NCBI GenBank assembly: GCA_045593645.1
Contig: JAZNWZ010000034.1
Coordinates: 1 to 61,785 of the forward strand
Length of the DNA: 61,785 nt
Direction of reading: 5' to 3'
Source: Fimenecus sp045593645
Lineage (GTDB): Bacteria > Bacillota > Clostridia > Oscillospirales > Acutalibacteraceae
A program made the position numbers and the translations under genes. Below are positions 7,862 to 15,837 of this stretch, piece after piece (the stretch's first letter is position 1; the number at the start of each line of letters is the position of its first letter). The notes beneath the pieces were generated by a model. It was not told the DNA's origin. It ran no database searches and saw only the letters and a program-made list of their open reading frames with translations.

Positions 7862-10800
7862 TTTTAAAATCAATCACAATGCAGGGCTTTAAATCGTGCC
7901 CAGATAAAACAGTACTTCAATTTAATAAAGGAATAACAGGTGTTGTTGGCCCTAATGGTAGTGGTAAGAGTAATATCTCTGACGCTGTGCGTTGGGTACT
8001 TGGTGAACAGTCAACAAAGAGTCTTCGTGGCTCAAAAATGGAAGATGTTATTTTTAGTGGTACAAAGCTTCGTAAAGCAACAGGCTTTGCAGAGGTTACA
8101 CTTTGCCTTGATAATAAAGACAGAGCCCTTAGTAAAGATGAGGACGAGGTCAACATAACACGCCGTTTTTATCGTAGTGGTGATAGTGAATACAAGATTA
8201 ACGGTGAAAGTGTAAGACTTCGTGATATTAACGAGTTGTTTATGGATACAGGTCTTGGTCGTGATGGCTATTCAATGGTCAGCCAAGGCAAAATTGCTGA
8301 GCTTATTTCTTCAAAATCAGGTGAACGCCGTGAAATGTTTGAAGAAGCAGCAGGTATTTCTCATTTTCGTTATAGAAGAAACGATGCTCTTAAGCGTCTT
8401 ACTCAAACTGAAGAAAATCTTGTTCGTCTTCGTGATATTTTAACTGAGCTTGAATCTCGTGTTGGACCACTTAAAACTCAAAGTGAAAAGGCACAAAAAT
8501 TCTTAGTGCTTGCAGAAGAAAGAAAAAATCTTGAAATTGCAATTTGGTTACATAACATTGAAAAAACTCAAGAAAAATTAAAAGAGCAAGACAGAAAAAT
8601 CGATATTGCTTCAGTTCAATATAACGATGCTCAAAAGCAACTTGAAGATATTGAAAACAAGATGAATGAGATAATGGAAAAAACTCACGAAATCAATGTT
8701 AAGATTGAAGAAATTCGTGGTTCAACATCTCATTTTGAAGAGCAAGCAGCCGAGCTTGAAAGTCAAGCAAAGGTTTATGAAAACTCTATTGCTCATAATA
8801 ACGAGTCTATTGAAAGACTTGAAAAAGATAAGACATCTGCAAATGATGATGAGGTTGACATTGACACACAAATAGAAAATGCAAATGCAGATAAGTCAAA
8901 GGCAGAAGAAGGTCTTAAGTTAGCACAAGAGAGACTTCAAAATCAAATTGGTGAAATTGAAAAGCTTCAAACTGAAAATGACGAGTTTGCATCAGTTGCC
9001 GCAGAACTTTCAAAAGAAATCTCTCTTTTAACAGTTAGTCTTGCAGATAATCGTGTTATAAGTGAAACTGCAAATTCACAAATTGAAGAAATCAAGTCAA
9101 GAATTTCTGTTATTGTAGATTTGCTTGGTAATCGTAGAGATGTTGTTTTAGCTCTTGAAGAAAAGAAAAACAACGCTCAAAAGGAATTAGACGAATGTAC
9201 AGAAAAAATCAATGGATATAAAAATGCTGTTGATGGATACAGAATAAAGGTTGAAACAAGAACTGCAAAGAGTGAAAAGATAAAAGCAGAAATCGCTGCT
9301 CTTGATAGTGAAATCGACCGTAAAAATGAAAGAATTAGAATTCTTGATGACCTTGAAAAGAATATGGAGGGTTATCAAGGCTCTGTTCGTAGTGTTATGA
9401 AAGAAAGCAAGCGTGGAGCACTTCGTGGTGTTCATGGACCACTTTCACAACTCATAACAGTTAAAGATAAATATTCAGTAGCAGTTGAAACTGCTTTGGG
9501 CACAGCTCTTCAAAACATTATTGTTGATGATGAAAAGGATGCAAAGCGTGCTATTGAGTTCCTTAAAGAAACTCATGGTGGTAGAGCGACATTTTTACCA
9601 ATCACATCAATTAAGGCTCGTGGACTTGAAGAGAAAAATCTTGACGATGCTTATGGCTTTGTAAGTCTTGCATCAGACCTTGTAACTGCAGATAAAAAAT
9701 ATGCGGAAATTATTGAAAACCTTTTAGGCAGAACAGTAGTTTGCGACGATATGGACTCTGCTATTTCAATGTCTAAAAAATATAATAACAGATTTAAAAT
9801 TGTAACTCTTGACGGACAAGTTATCAATGCCGGTGGCTCAATGACAGGCGGTAGCAAGGCTCAAGGCGTTGGTATGCTTTCTCGTAGTAATGAGATTGAC
9901 AAGCTGAAGGCTCAAGTTAAAGAGTTGGAAGAGAAAAAAGCAATTCTTTCTGCTAACGAAAAGCAAATTAGTGAAGAATTAGCACTTGCAGTGGCAGACC
10001 TTAACGGTATTGAGGGCGATATTCTTTCTGCTAATGAAGAAAAAATCAGACTTGAGGGTGAATATAAGTTAGCTCTTGAGCAATATGACACATCTTCAAG
10101 TGGCGTTAAAGAGCTTATTGATGAAGAAAAGCTTCTTAATGAGAGAATTGAAAAAATCAATAGTGATAGTGTTACTGCTCGTGAAAAAGTTGAAGAAATC
10201 AATGTTCAAATTGCTCAAAAAGAAAAGAGCCTTGAAGCAGTTAGTGGTGATAGAGAATCACTTTCAAAGGCTCGTGAGGATTTAGGCTCTGTTGCCGAGC
10301 AAATCAGACTTGAAATTCTTGGCTTTGAAAAGGATATAGAGTCAGCAGATGACAATATTCGCAGACTCAACATTCTCAAGGGCTCAAAAACTTCAAGACT
10401 TGAACAATTAGACCAAGAAATTGAAGCATTTAAAAATAAAAATATCTGGCTTACAAAAGATATTGAAGCACTTCGTGCATCTGCAAGTGAGCTTCGTAGC
10501 AAGTGTGGAGATGCAAGAACAAATGTTGACGACTTAATTACAGAGCGTGCAAATCTTGAAAGAGATAACACAAATCTTCGTAATCTTGAAAAAGAAAAAT
10601 CTTCAGAGAGAGAACGTGTGGGTGGTGAGCTTGCACGACTTGAAGAAAGAAAAGCATCAATGCTTATTGAGTTTGAAGAATACAACTCAAAGCTTTATGA
10701 TGAATATGAATTAACTCGCAGAGAGGCTATGGCACTCAATATTGTTGTTGAGAATTTTGCAGATGCTCGTACTCGACTTGCTGCTCTTAAAAATGAGATT

Positions 10801-11427
10801 AAGGCACTTGGCAGCGTAAATGTTTCTGCTATTGACGAGTATAAAGAGGTATCTGAACGATATGAATTTATGTCTGACCAAATCGGCGATGTTGAAAAGT
10901 CAAAGGCAGAGCTTATTAAGCTTATTGACGAGCTCACAACAAATATGAGTGTTCAATTCCGTGAACAGTTCCAAAAAATTAATGTTGCTTTTGGTGAAAC
11001 ATTTGCAGAACTTTTCAACGGAGGTAAAGCAGAGTTAGTACTTGAAGACGAAATGAATGTGCTTGAATGTGATATTGAAATCAAGGTTCAACCGCCAGGC
11101 AAAAATGTTCAAAATATCAATCTTCTTTCAGGTGGTGAAAAGGGACTTTCTGCTATTGCACTTTTGTTTGCAATTCTTAAGGTTACACCTGCACCATTCG
11201 TAATTTTTGACGAGGTTGAGGCTGCACTTGACGATACAAACGTCGTTCGTTACGCTCAATATGTAAGAAGAATGACAAAGAATACTCAGTTTATTCTTAT
11301 TACTCACCGTCGTGGCACAATGGAAGAAGCAGATATGCTCTACGGTGTTACAATGCAAGAAGAGGGCGTTTCAAAAATTCTTGAACTTAAAACTGCAGAG
11401 ATGGCAAGAAAATTAGGTCTTGCATAA
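7858..11427 (+). CDS. smc: Chromosome partition protein SMC
   Basis: A 1189-residue SMC ATPase that organises and segregates the chromosome with ScpA/ScpB. The N-terminal Walker A is GVVGPNGSGKSNISDAV near residues 29-45. Two long coiled coils flank a hinge at roughly 500-680 (GVHGPLSQLI through GGSMTGGSK). The C-terminal head has the ABC signature LLSGGEKGLSAIALL and the Walker B/D-loop FVIFDEVEAALDDTNV. Length and architecture are standard. The ATG overlaps the previous TGA. A 156-base gap with palindromes separates it from ftsY. Confidence 0.98.
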   Translation: MILKSITMQGFKSCPDKTVLQFNKGITGVVGPNGSGKSNISDAVRWVLGEQSTKSLRGSKMEDVIFSGTKLRKATGFAEVTLCLDNKDRALSKDEDEVNITRRFYRSGDSEYKINGESVRLRDINELFMDTGLGRDGYSMVSQGKIAELISSKSGERREMFEEAAGISHFRYRRNDALKRLTQTEENLVRLRDILTELESRVGPLKTQSEKAQKFLVLAEERKNLEIAIWLHNIEKTQEKLKEQDRKIDIASVQYNDAQKQLEDIENKMNEIMEKTHEINVKIEEIRGSTSHFEEQAAELESQAKVYENSIAHNNESIERLEKDKTSANDDEVDIDTQIENANADKSKAEEGLKLAQERLQNQIGEIEKLQTENDEFASVAAELSKEISLLTVSLADNRVISETANSQIEEIKSRISVIVDLLGNRRDVVLALEEKKNNAQKELDECTEKINGYKNAVDGYRIKVETRTAKSEKIKAEIAALDSEIDRKNERIRILDDLEKNMEGYQGSVRSVMKESKRGALRGVHGPLSQLITVKDKYSVAVETALGTALQNIIVDDEKDAKRAIEFLKETHGGRATFLPITSIKARGLEEKNLDDAYGFVSLASDLVTADKKYAEIIENLLGRTVVCDDMDSAISMSKKYNNRFKIVTLDGQVINAGGSMTGGSKAQGVGMLSRSNEIDKLKAQVKELEEKKAILSANEKQISEELALAVADLNGIEGDILSANEEKIRLEGEYKLALEQYDTSSSGVKELIDEEKLLNERIEKINSDSVTAREKVEEINVQIAQKEKSLEAVSGDRESLSKAREDLGSVAEQIRLEILGFEKDIESADDNIRRLNILKGSKTSRLEQLDQEIEAFKNKNIWLTKDIEALRASASELRSKCGDARTNVDDLITERANLERDNTNLRNLEKEKSSERERVGGELARLEERKASMLIEFEEYNSKLYDEYELTRREAMALNIVVENFADARTRLAALKNEIKALGSVNVSAIDEYKEVSERYEFMSDQIGDVEKSKAELIKLIDELTTNMSVQFREQFQKINVAFGETFAELFNGGKAELVLEDEMNVLECDIEIKVQPPGKNVQNINLLSGGEKGLSAIALLFAILKVTPAPFVIFDEVEAALDDTNVVRYAQYVRRMTKNTQFILITHRRGTMEEADMLYGVTMQEEGVSKILELKTAEMARKLGLA

Positions 11428-11583
11428 ATTCACTCATAGTGCACTTTTTCGCGACGGCAACTCGTGTATCTGCATACACTTAGCCATCCCAAAAAAGCAC
11501 AATATAAGTAAAATTTAAGTTACGACAGAATAATGTAGGGGCGATTCACGAATCGCCCGAAAATACAACAAAGGAAAATCATT
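11428..11583. other. Structured intergenic region between smc and ftsY
   Basis: This 156-base gap has no convincing gene. It contains a GTGTAT-CTGC-ATACAC hairpin (11464-11479), imperfect outer arms (GTGC plus T-run near 11440, A-run plus GCAC near 11491-11500) and the dispersed palindrome listed separately at 11535-11558. No clear T-run terminator follows the hairpins, so smc and ftsY may still be co-transcribed. Confidence 0.4.
11535..11558 (+). repeat. Dispersed palindrome, GTAGGGGCGATT family, copy 1
   Basis: GTAGG followed by GGCGATT-CACG-AATCGCC forms a perfect 8-bp stem (GGGCGATT/AATCGCCC) with a 4-base loop. Two more copies lie at 26556-26578 (same orientation) and 29364-29387 (reverse orientation), differing at only one or two loop or end positions. 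This is the signature of a short REP-like element in intergenic space. Confidence 0.75.
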
Positions 11584-12765
11584 ATGGGAATTTTCAAAAA
11601 AATTAACTTTGGTCTTACAAAGACAAGAAATAAAATGGCAGGGGCTATTGACGATATGCTCGATAGCTTTGATGAAATTACTGACGACCTTTACACAGAA
11701 CTTGAAGAAATTCTTGTTATGGGTGATGTTGGTGTTACAACTGCTGTTGAGATTACGGAAAAGCTTCGTGAAGAGGTTGCAAAGGGTAAGATTAAAGACT
11801 CAAAACAAATTCGTGAAAAAATCAAAGAAATCGTTGCTGAAATGCTTTATGGTGGCGAGGATATGGGACTTATCACAGTGCCATCAATTATCCTTGTAAT
11901 CGGTGTTAACGGTGTTGGTAAAACAACAACAATCGGTAAAATGGCTGCAAGATATAAAGCAGAGGGCAAGCAAGTAATTTTAGGCGCTGCAGATACATTC
12001 CGTGCTGCTGCTATTGACCAACTTCAAATTTGGGCTGACAGAGCAGGCGTTGATATTGTTAAGCATAAAGAGGGTGCAGACCCTGCTGCAGTTGTATTTG
12101 ACACAATCAGTGCTGCAAAGGCAAGAGATAGTGAAATTATTATTATCGATACTGCAGGTCGTCTTCACAACAAGAAAAATCTTATGGATGAGCTTAATAA
12201 GATTTACAGAGTTATTGACCGTGAGCTTCCATATTCTGACCGTGAAGTGCTTTTAGTACTTGATGCAACAACAGGTCAAAATGCTGTAAATCAAGCAAAA
12301 GAGTTTAAAGCAGTTGCAGATATTACAGGTATTGTTCTTACAAAGCTTGATGGTACTGCTCGTGGTGGCGTTGTGTTGGCAATTAAAAACGATTTGGGTA
12401 TTCCTGTTAAATTTATCGGTGTTGGTGAGCAAATCGACGACTTGCAACCATTTAATCCAAAAGCTTTTGCAGACGGCTTGTTTGATAGAATTGATTATAA
12501 AGACGAAGACGATATTAACATAAATATTGTTGAGGTTGAAAAAATAGAAACAGTTGAGGACGATGATAGACTCACAATGGCTGATGTTGAAGAAATGATG
12601 GAGGTCATTGCTGAAGAGCTTGAATTAGAAGAAACTGAAGAAGTTGAAGAAACTGCTGAAGAAGTAGTTGAAGAAGCAGAGCTTGTTGAAGAAATAGTAG
12701 AAGAAAAAGCTCCTGAAAAGAAAGAAAAGAGGGGATTCTTTGGACTTTTTAATCGCCACTCATAA
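11584..12765 (+). CDS. ftsY: Signal recognition particle receptor FtsY with C-terminal acidic/membrane-targeting extension
   Basis: A 393-residue SRP GTPase, the receptor that docks SRP-ribosome complexes at the membrane. The N domain starts at once, then the G domain: P-loop GVNGVGKTT (107-115), GAADTFRAAAIDQL, DTAGRLHNKKNLMDEL, TKLDGTARGG, and the closing GVGEQIDDLQPFNP. Most FtsY proteins end near there. This one adds about 90 residues (304-393): a Glu-rich stretch and then EKKEKRGFFGLFNRHS, which resembles the N-terminal membrane-targeting sequence of E. coli FtsY as I remember it. There is no acidic A domain at the N-terminus, so it seems to have been relocated. The 3' end overlaps rdgB by 26 bases. 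Confidence 0.95.
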   Translation: MGIFKKINFGLTKTRNKMAGAIDDMLDSFDEITDDLYTELEEILVMGDVGVTTAVEITEKLREEVAKGKIKDSKQIREKIKEIVAEMLYGGEDMGLITVPSIILVIGVNGVGKTTTIGKMAARYKAEGKQVILGAADTFRAAAIDQLQIWADRAGVDIVKHKEGADPAAVVFDTISAAKARDSEIIIIDTAGRLHNKKNLMDELNKIYRVIDRELPYSDREVLLVLDATTGQNAVNQAKEFKAVADITGIVLTKLDGTARGGVVLAIKNDLGIPVKFIGVGEQIDDLQPFNPKAFADGLFDRIDYKDEDDININIVEVEKIETVEDDDRLTMADVEEMMEVIAEELELEETEEVEETAEEVVEEAELVEEIVEEKAPEKKEKRGFFGLFNRHS

Positions 12766-13939
12766 TATGAAAAAACAGGCAGAGTTGCAAAGAATACTTG
12801 CACCTCTCGGTATAAATGTTTTAACTGCTGAAATGGCAGGAATTGAACTTTCTGAAGTTGAAGAAACAGGCACAACCTTTGCAGAAAATGCATATTTAAA
12901 AGCTTTTAGTGGTTGTAAAGAAAGTGGAATGGTCTGTGTTGCAGACGATTCAGGTCTTATGGTTGACTACCTTGACGGTGCACCAGGCGTTTATTCGGCT
13001 CGTTTTGGTGGCGAACACGGAAACGATGCAAAGAACAATGAAAAGCTTTTAGACCTTATGAAAGGCGTTCCAGATGAGCAAAGAACAGCGCAATTTGTAA
13101 GCTGCGTTTGTTGTTGCTTCCCTGATGGCAGAAGCTTTACAGTTGCAGGTGCATGCAAGGGTAAAATTGCTCACGAGGTACACGGTACAGGTGGTTTTGG
13201 ATATGACCCACTGTTCCTTGTAGGCGATAAAACTTTTGGTGAGCTTTCAGCAGAAGAAAAAGACAAAATCAGCCACCGTGGAAACGCATTGAGAAATTTA
13301 GCACAAGAATTACCAATTTATCTTAAAATGTCAGATGGCTATTGTGAACGCGAAAAAGGGAAAGACTGTGCAAAATGCTTTCGTCAATACAAGTATGAAA
13401 AGTGCGACTCTTTTGTTTCTAACAAAAAAGGGTTTGAAGGCTCTTTGAGCGATATTAAAGGCACAAAACTTCGTAAACAATGGCATTCTGTAAACACATT
13501 TATCAAAATCTTTTTGTTCTGTGTTATGTTAATAGCGTGGCTTAAAAGTGCCCCAACATTGTTTTTTACAGTAGCACTTTTAACTTTTATTCTTTCGACA
13601 ATAACTACGTTGTTGTGGGGAAAAACAGTTGCAGTTGTAAACGATGAGGGTGTTTATACAAATCAGGTTTCCTTAAAATGGAACGAAATTTGTTCTGTTG
13701 AATATTTTCCATTTAAATATATGAAAAGAAGAAAATCAGAATTGGAGCACACCGTAATTGCATGTGAAAAAGATGTATATGAAATTACACATATGCCATT
13801 ATTGTTTTTGAAGTCGGTAAAAAAATACAGACCTCACGCAACGGTAAAGGTTAATGAAGAAATAGTAAAATACTATGGAACACTTGCTTTAATACTTATA
13901 GGCGGTTTCATAGCGGTATTTTTGATAGCTTTGATTTAA
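12740..13939 (+). CDS. rdgB: XTP/dITP diphosphatase (RdgB/HAM1) fused to a Cys-rich membrane module
   Basis: A 399-residue protein starting at TTG, with GAGGGG 5 bases upstream. Residues 1-196 are a complete RdgB pyrophosphatase that hydrolyses dITP/XTP: FLIATHNMKK (phosphate-binding start), ADDSGLMVDYLDGAPGVYSARFGG, GTGGFGYDPLF and ISHRGNAL. Normal RdgB ends near LPIYLK (residue 196). Here the frame continues without a stop into a Cys cluster (C202, C210, C213, C222), two hydrophobic helices (about 252-294), a beta-rich soluble part (about 295-370) resembling bacterial PH-like domains, and a last helix (about 379-399). The partner module's function is unknown. The Met at residue 197 has no ribosome binding site, favouring a true fusion. 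Confidence 0.88.
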   Translation: MDFLIATHNMKKQAELQRILAPLGINVLTAEMAGIELSEVEETGTTFAENAYLKAFSGCKESGMVCVADDSGLMVDYLDGAPGVYSARFGGEHGNDAKNNEKLLDLMKGVPDEQRTAQFVSCVCCCFPDGRSFTVAGACKGKIAHEVHGTGGFGYDPLFLVGDKTFGELSAEEKDKISHRGNALRNLAQELPIYLKMSDGYCEREKGKDCAKCFRQYKYEKCDSFVSNKKGFEGSLSDIKGTKLRKQWHSVNTFIKIFLFCVMLIAWLKSAPTLFFTVALLTFILSTITTLLWGKTVAVVNDEGVYTNQVSLKWNEICSVEYFPFKYMKRRKSELEHTVIACEKDVYEITHMPLLFLKSVKKYRPHATVKVNEEIVKYYGTLALILIGGFIAVFLIALI

Positions 13940-13960
13940 ATTTCAAAATAGGAGAAATAT

Positions 13961-14272
13961 ATGACAAGTAAAGAAAGAGCATATTGGAGAAGTCAGGCAA
14001 ACTCACTTCAACCATTATTCCAAGTTGGTAAAGGTGGCGTTTCAGATGCACTTATTAAGCAAACAGACGATGCTTTAAAGGCTCGTGAGCTTATCAAACT
14101 CAAAGTGCTTCTTGAAACAAGCCCTGAAAAGCCAAAAGAGATTGCACAAAAGCTTGCTGAAGCAACAAATAGCGATTGTGTTGGTGTAATCGGTGGTAGT
14201 ATGATATTCTATCGTTATAATCCTGAACTTCATAAAGATGAAAAAAAGGCAAAAAATAAAGGAAGAAAATAA
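13961..14272 (+). CDS. yhbY: CRS1/YhbY-type RNA-binding protein
   Basis: A 103-residue CRM-domain protein: MTSKERAYWRSQANSLQPLF, then QVGKGGVSDALIKQTDDAL with the GxxG-like RNA-binding loop, and GVIGGSMIFYRYNPE near the end. YhbY proteins bind pre-50S ribosomal particles. The gene has GGAG upstream of its ATG and is 2 bases from nadD; the yhbY-nadD-yqeK-rsfS order is conserved in Firmicutes. Charged residues (KKAKNKGRK) end the protein. Confidence 0.92.
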   Translation: MTSKERAYWRSQANSLQPLFQVGKGGVSDALIKQTDDALKARELIKLKVLLETSPEKPKEIAQKLAEATNSDCVGVIGGSMIFYRYNPELHKDEKKAKNKGRK

Positions 14273-14274
14273 TT

Positions 14275-14901
14275 ATGAAAATAGGTATTTTCGGTGGCAC
14301 ATTTAACCCTCCACATAAGGGACACGCTCGAATGATAGAAAAAATGACAGAGGAGTTAGAGCTTGACAAGGTTTTAATTATTCCTAATAAAGTTCCTACT
14401 CACAAGCGTTGTGATGAGCTTGCAGATAATAAAGAGCGTGTTGAAATGTGCAAAATGGCTTTTAGAAATCCAAAGTTTGAAATCAGCACAATGGAAATGG
14501 ACAGAGATTCTGATAGCTACACAATTCTTACAATTTATGATTTGAAAAAGAAATATCCAAATGACGATTTGTATTTAATAATCGGCTCAGATATGTTTCT
14601 TATTTTCCACAAATGGTATAAGCACAGAGAAATTCTTGAAAACTGCACACTTTGTGTCGCTTCAAGAAATGTTGATGATGATATTCAGACTCTTCGAGCT
14701 TATGCTTTTGAAAAATTAGGTGTTTATATTAACGGTCTTGATGGAAAAAATATTCATATCTCACCACTTGACGCTTATATTGTAAGCTCAGGTGAAATTA
14801 GAGAAAAAATCAAAGATGGCAAAAGCCTTTATGGTATTGTAGAGCCTGAAATTATTGAGTATATGGAGAATCATAAGTTATATGGCTATGATAAAAGATA
14901 G
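14275..14901 (+). CDS. nadD: Nicotinate-nucleotide adenylyltransferase
   Basis: A 208-residue NAD biosynthesis enzyme that adenylates nicotinate mononucleotide to deamido-NAD. The nucleotidyltransferase motif is GIFGGTFNPPHKGH at 4-17 (the HxGH form), with the later signature ISPLDAYIVSSGEIREKI replacing the usual ISSTxIR-type region. It is followed by an overlapping yqeK. Length matches the family. Confidence 0.94.
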   Translation: MKIGIFGGTFNPPHKGHARMIEKMTEELELDKVLIIPNKVPTHKRCDELADNKERVEMCKMAFRNPKFEISTMEMDRDSDSYTILTIYDLKKKYPNDDLYLIIGSDMFLIFHKWYKHREILENCTLCVASRNVDDDIQTLRAYAFEKLGVYINGLDGKNIHISPLDAYIVSSGEIREKIKDGKSLYGIVEPEIIEYMENHKLYGYDKR

Positions 14902-15457
14902 TGAGATTTTAGAAATTCTCAAAACTCGTTTAACGCCACAACGCTTATATCACTCAATATGTGTTGCTGAAAAAGCAAAAGAATTGGCAACAATATTTAA
15001 TGGCGATGTGGAAAAAGCATACACAGCAGGGCTTGCTCACGATATTATGAGATATGAGCCTGCTGAAAAAATGCTTGAAATGATTGAAAAGGACGGACAA
15101 GTCCTTTCAGATAGTGAAAAAAGCATTACTGTTACTCTTCACGCTATTGCAGGTGAGATTTATCTTCGTAAAGAGTTAAATGTAACTGACCAAGAAATAC
15201 TTTCAGCAGTCCGTTATCACACAACAGGTAAAGAAAATATGTCCTTGCTTGAAAAAATTATATATGTAGCCGATTTAACTTCAGAAGACAGAGAATATCC
15301 TGATGTTAATGAAGTGAGAGAATTGGCACTAAAGGATTTAGACAAAACTTGTCTTCGTGGACTTTCATTTACTATTGAAGACAATGCAAGAAAATGCAGA
15401 CCAATTCACATTGATACAGTAAAAGCATATAATTACCTTGCAGAAAGGATAAAATAA
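14882..15457 (+). CDS. yqeK: YqeK-type HD-domain hydrolase
   Basis: A 191-residue HD-domain protein. HSICVAEKA and AGLAHDIMRYEP carry the first His and the HD pair; VTLHAIAG and VRYHTTGKENMS provide further metal ligands. Bacterial YqeK has been characterised as a symmetrical Ap4A hydrolase (family knowledge). The reading frame extends upstream to a TTG at 14855, but that lacks a good site; the ATG at 14882, 13 bases after GGAG, is chosen and overlaps nadD by 20 bases. It ends where rsfS begins. Confidence 0.88.
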   Translation: MAMIKDSEILEILKTRLTPQRLYHSICVAEKAKELATIFNGDVEKAYTAGLAHDIMRYEPAEKMLEMIEKDGQVLSDSEKSITVTLHAIAGEIYLRKELNVTDQEILSAVRYHTTGKENMSLLEKIIYVADLTSEDREYPDVNEVRELALKDLDKTCLRGLSFTIEDNARKCRPIHIDTVKAYNYLAERIK

Positions 15458-15811
15458 ATGGAAAGAATTGAACTTTTAAACAATATTGTTAAAACCCTTG
15501 ATAGCAAAAAAGCAGTTGATATTAAAGCCCTTGAAATCACAGAGCTTACTGCTATTGCAGACTATTTTGTTATTGCAACAGGTACATCAGGCACTCACAT
15601 TAGAGCACTTGCTAACGAGGTTGACGATGCACTTTCAAAGCTTGGCGTTAATCCAAAAAATATTGAGGGCAAGTCAACAGGTTGGATTTTAATTGACTAC
15701 GGAACAGTTGTTGTTCACGTTTTCACACCAGACCAAAGAGAACTTTATAGTTTAGAGCATCTTTGGGGCGATGCAAAAGAATATGACATCAGCACAATTA
15801 TTACAGAATAA
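15458..15811 (+). CDS. rsfS: Ribosome silencing factor RsfS
   Basis: A 117-residue protein of the RsfS/Iojap family with DIKALEITELTAIADYFVIATGTS near the start and EGKSTGWILIDYGTVVVHVFTP further on, then YSLEHLWGDA. RsfS binds L14 on the 50S subunit and blocks subunit joining in stationary phase. It abuts yqeK (no gap) and precedes leuS by 26 bases. Confidence 0.95.
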   Translation: MERIELLNNIVKTLDSKKAVDIKALEITELTAIADYFVIATGTSGTHIRALANEVDDALSKLGVNPKNIEGKSTGWILIDYGTVVVHVFTPDQRELYSLEHLWGDAKEYDISTIITE

Positions 15812-15837
15812 AAAACTTTTAAAAGAAGGTTGTATAT

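Noticed and set aside
15812..15837. T-box or other leader for leuS
   Set aside because: Only 26 bases separate rsfS and leuS and no T-box sequence or terminator is present; likewise none is seen before ilvE.
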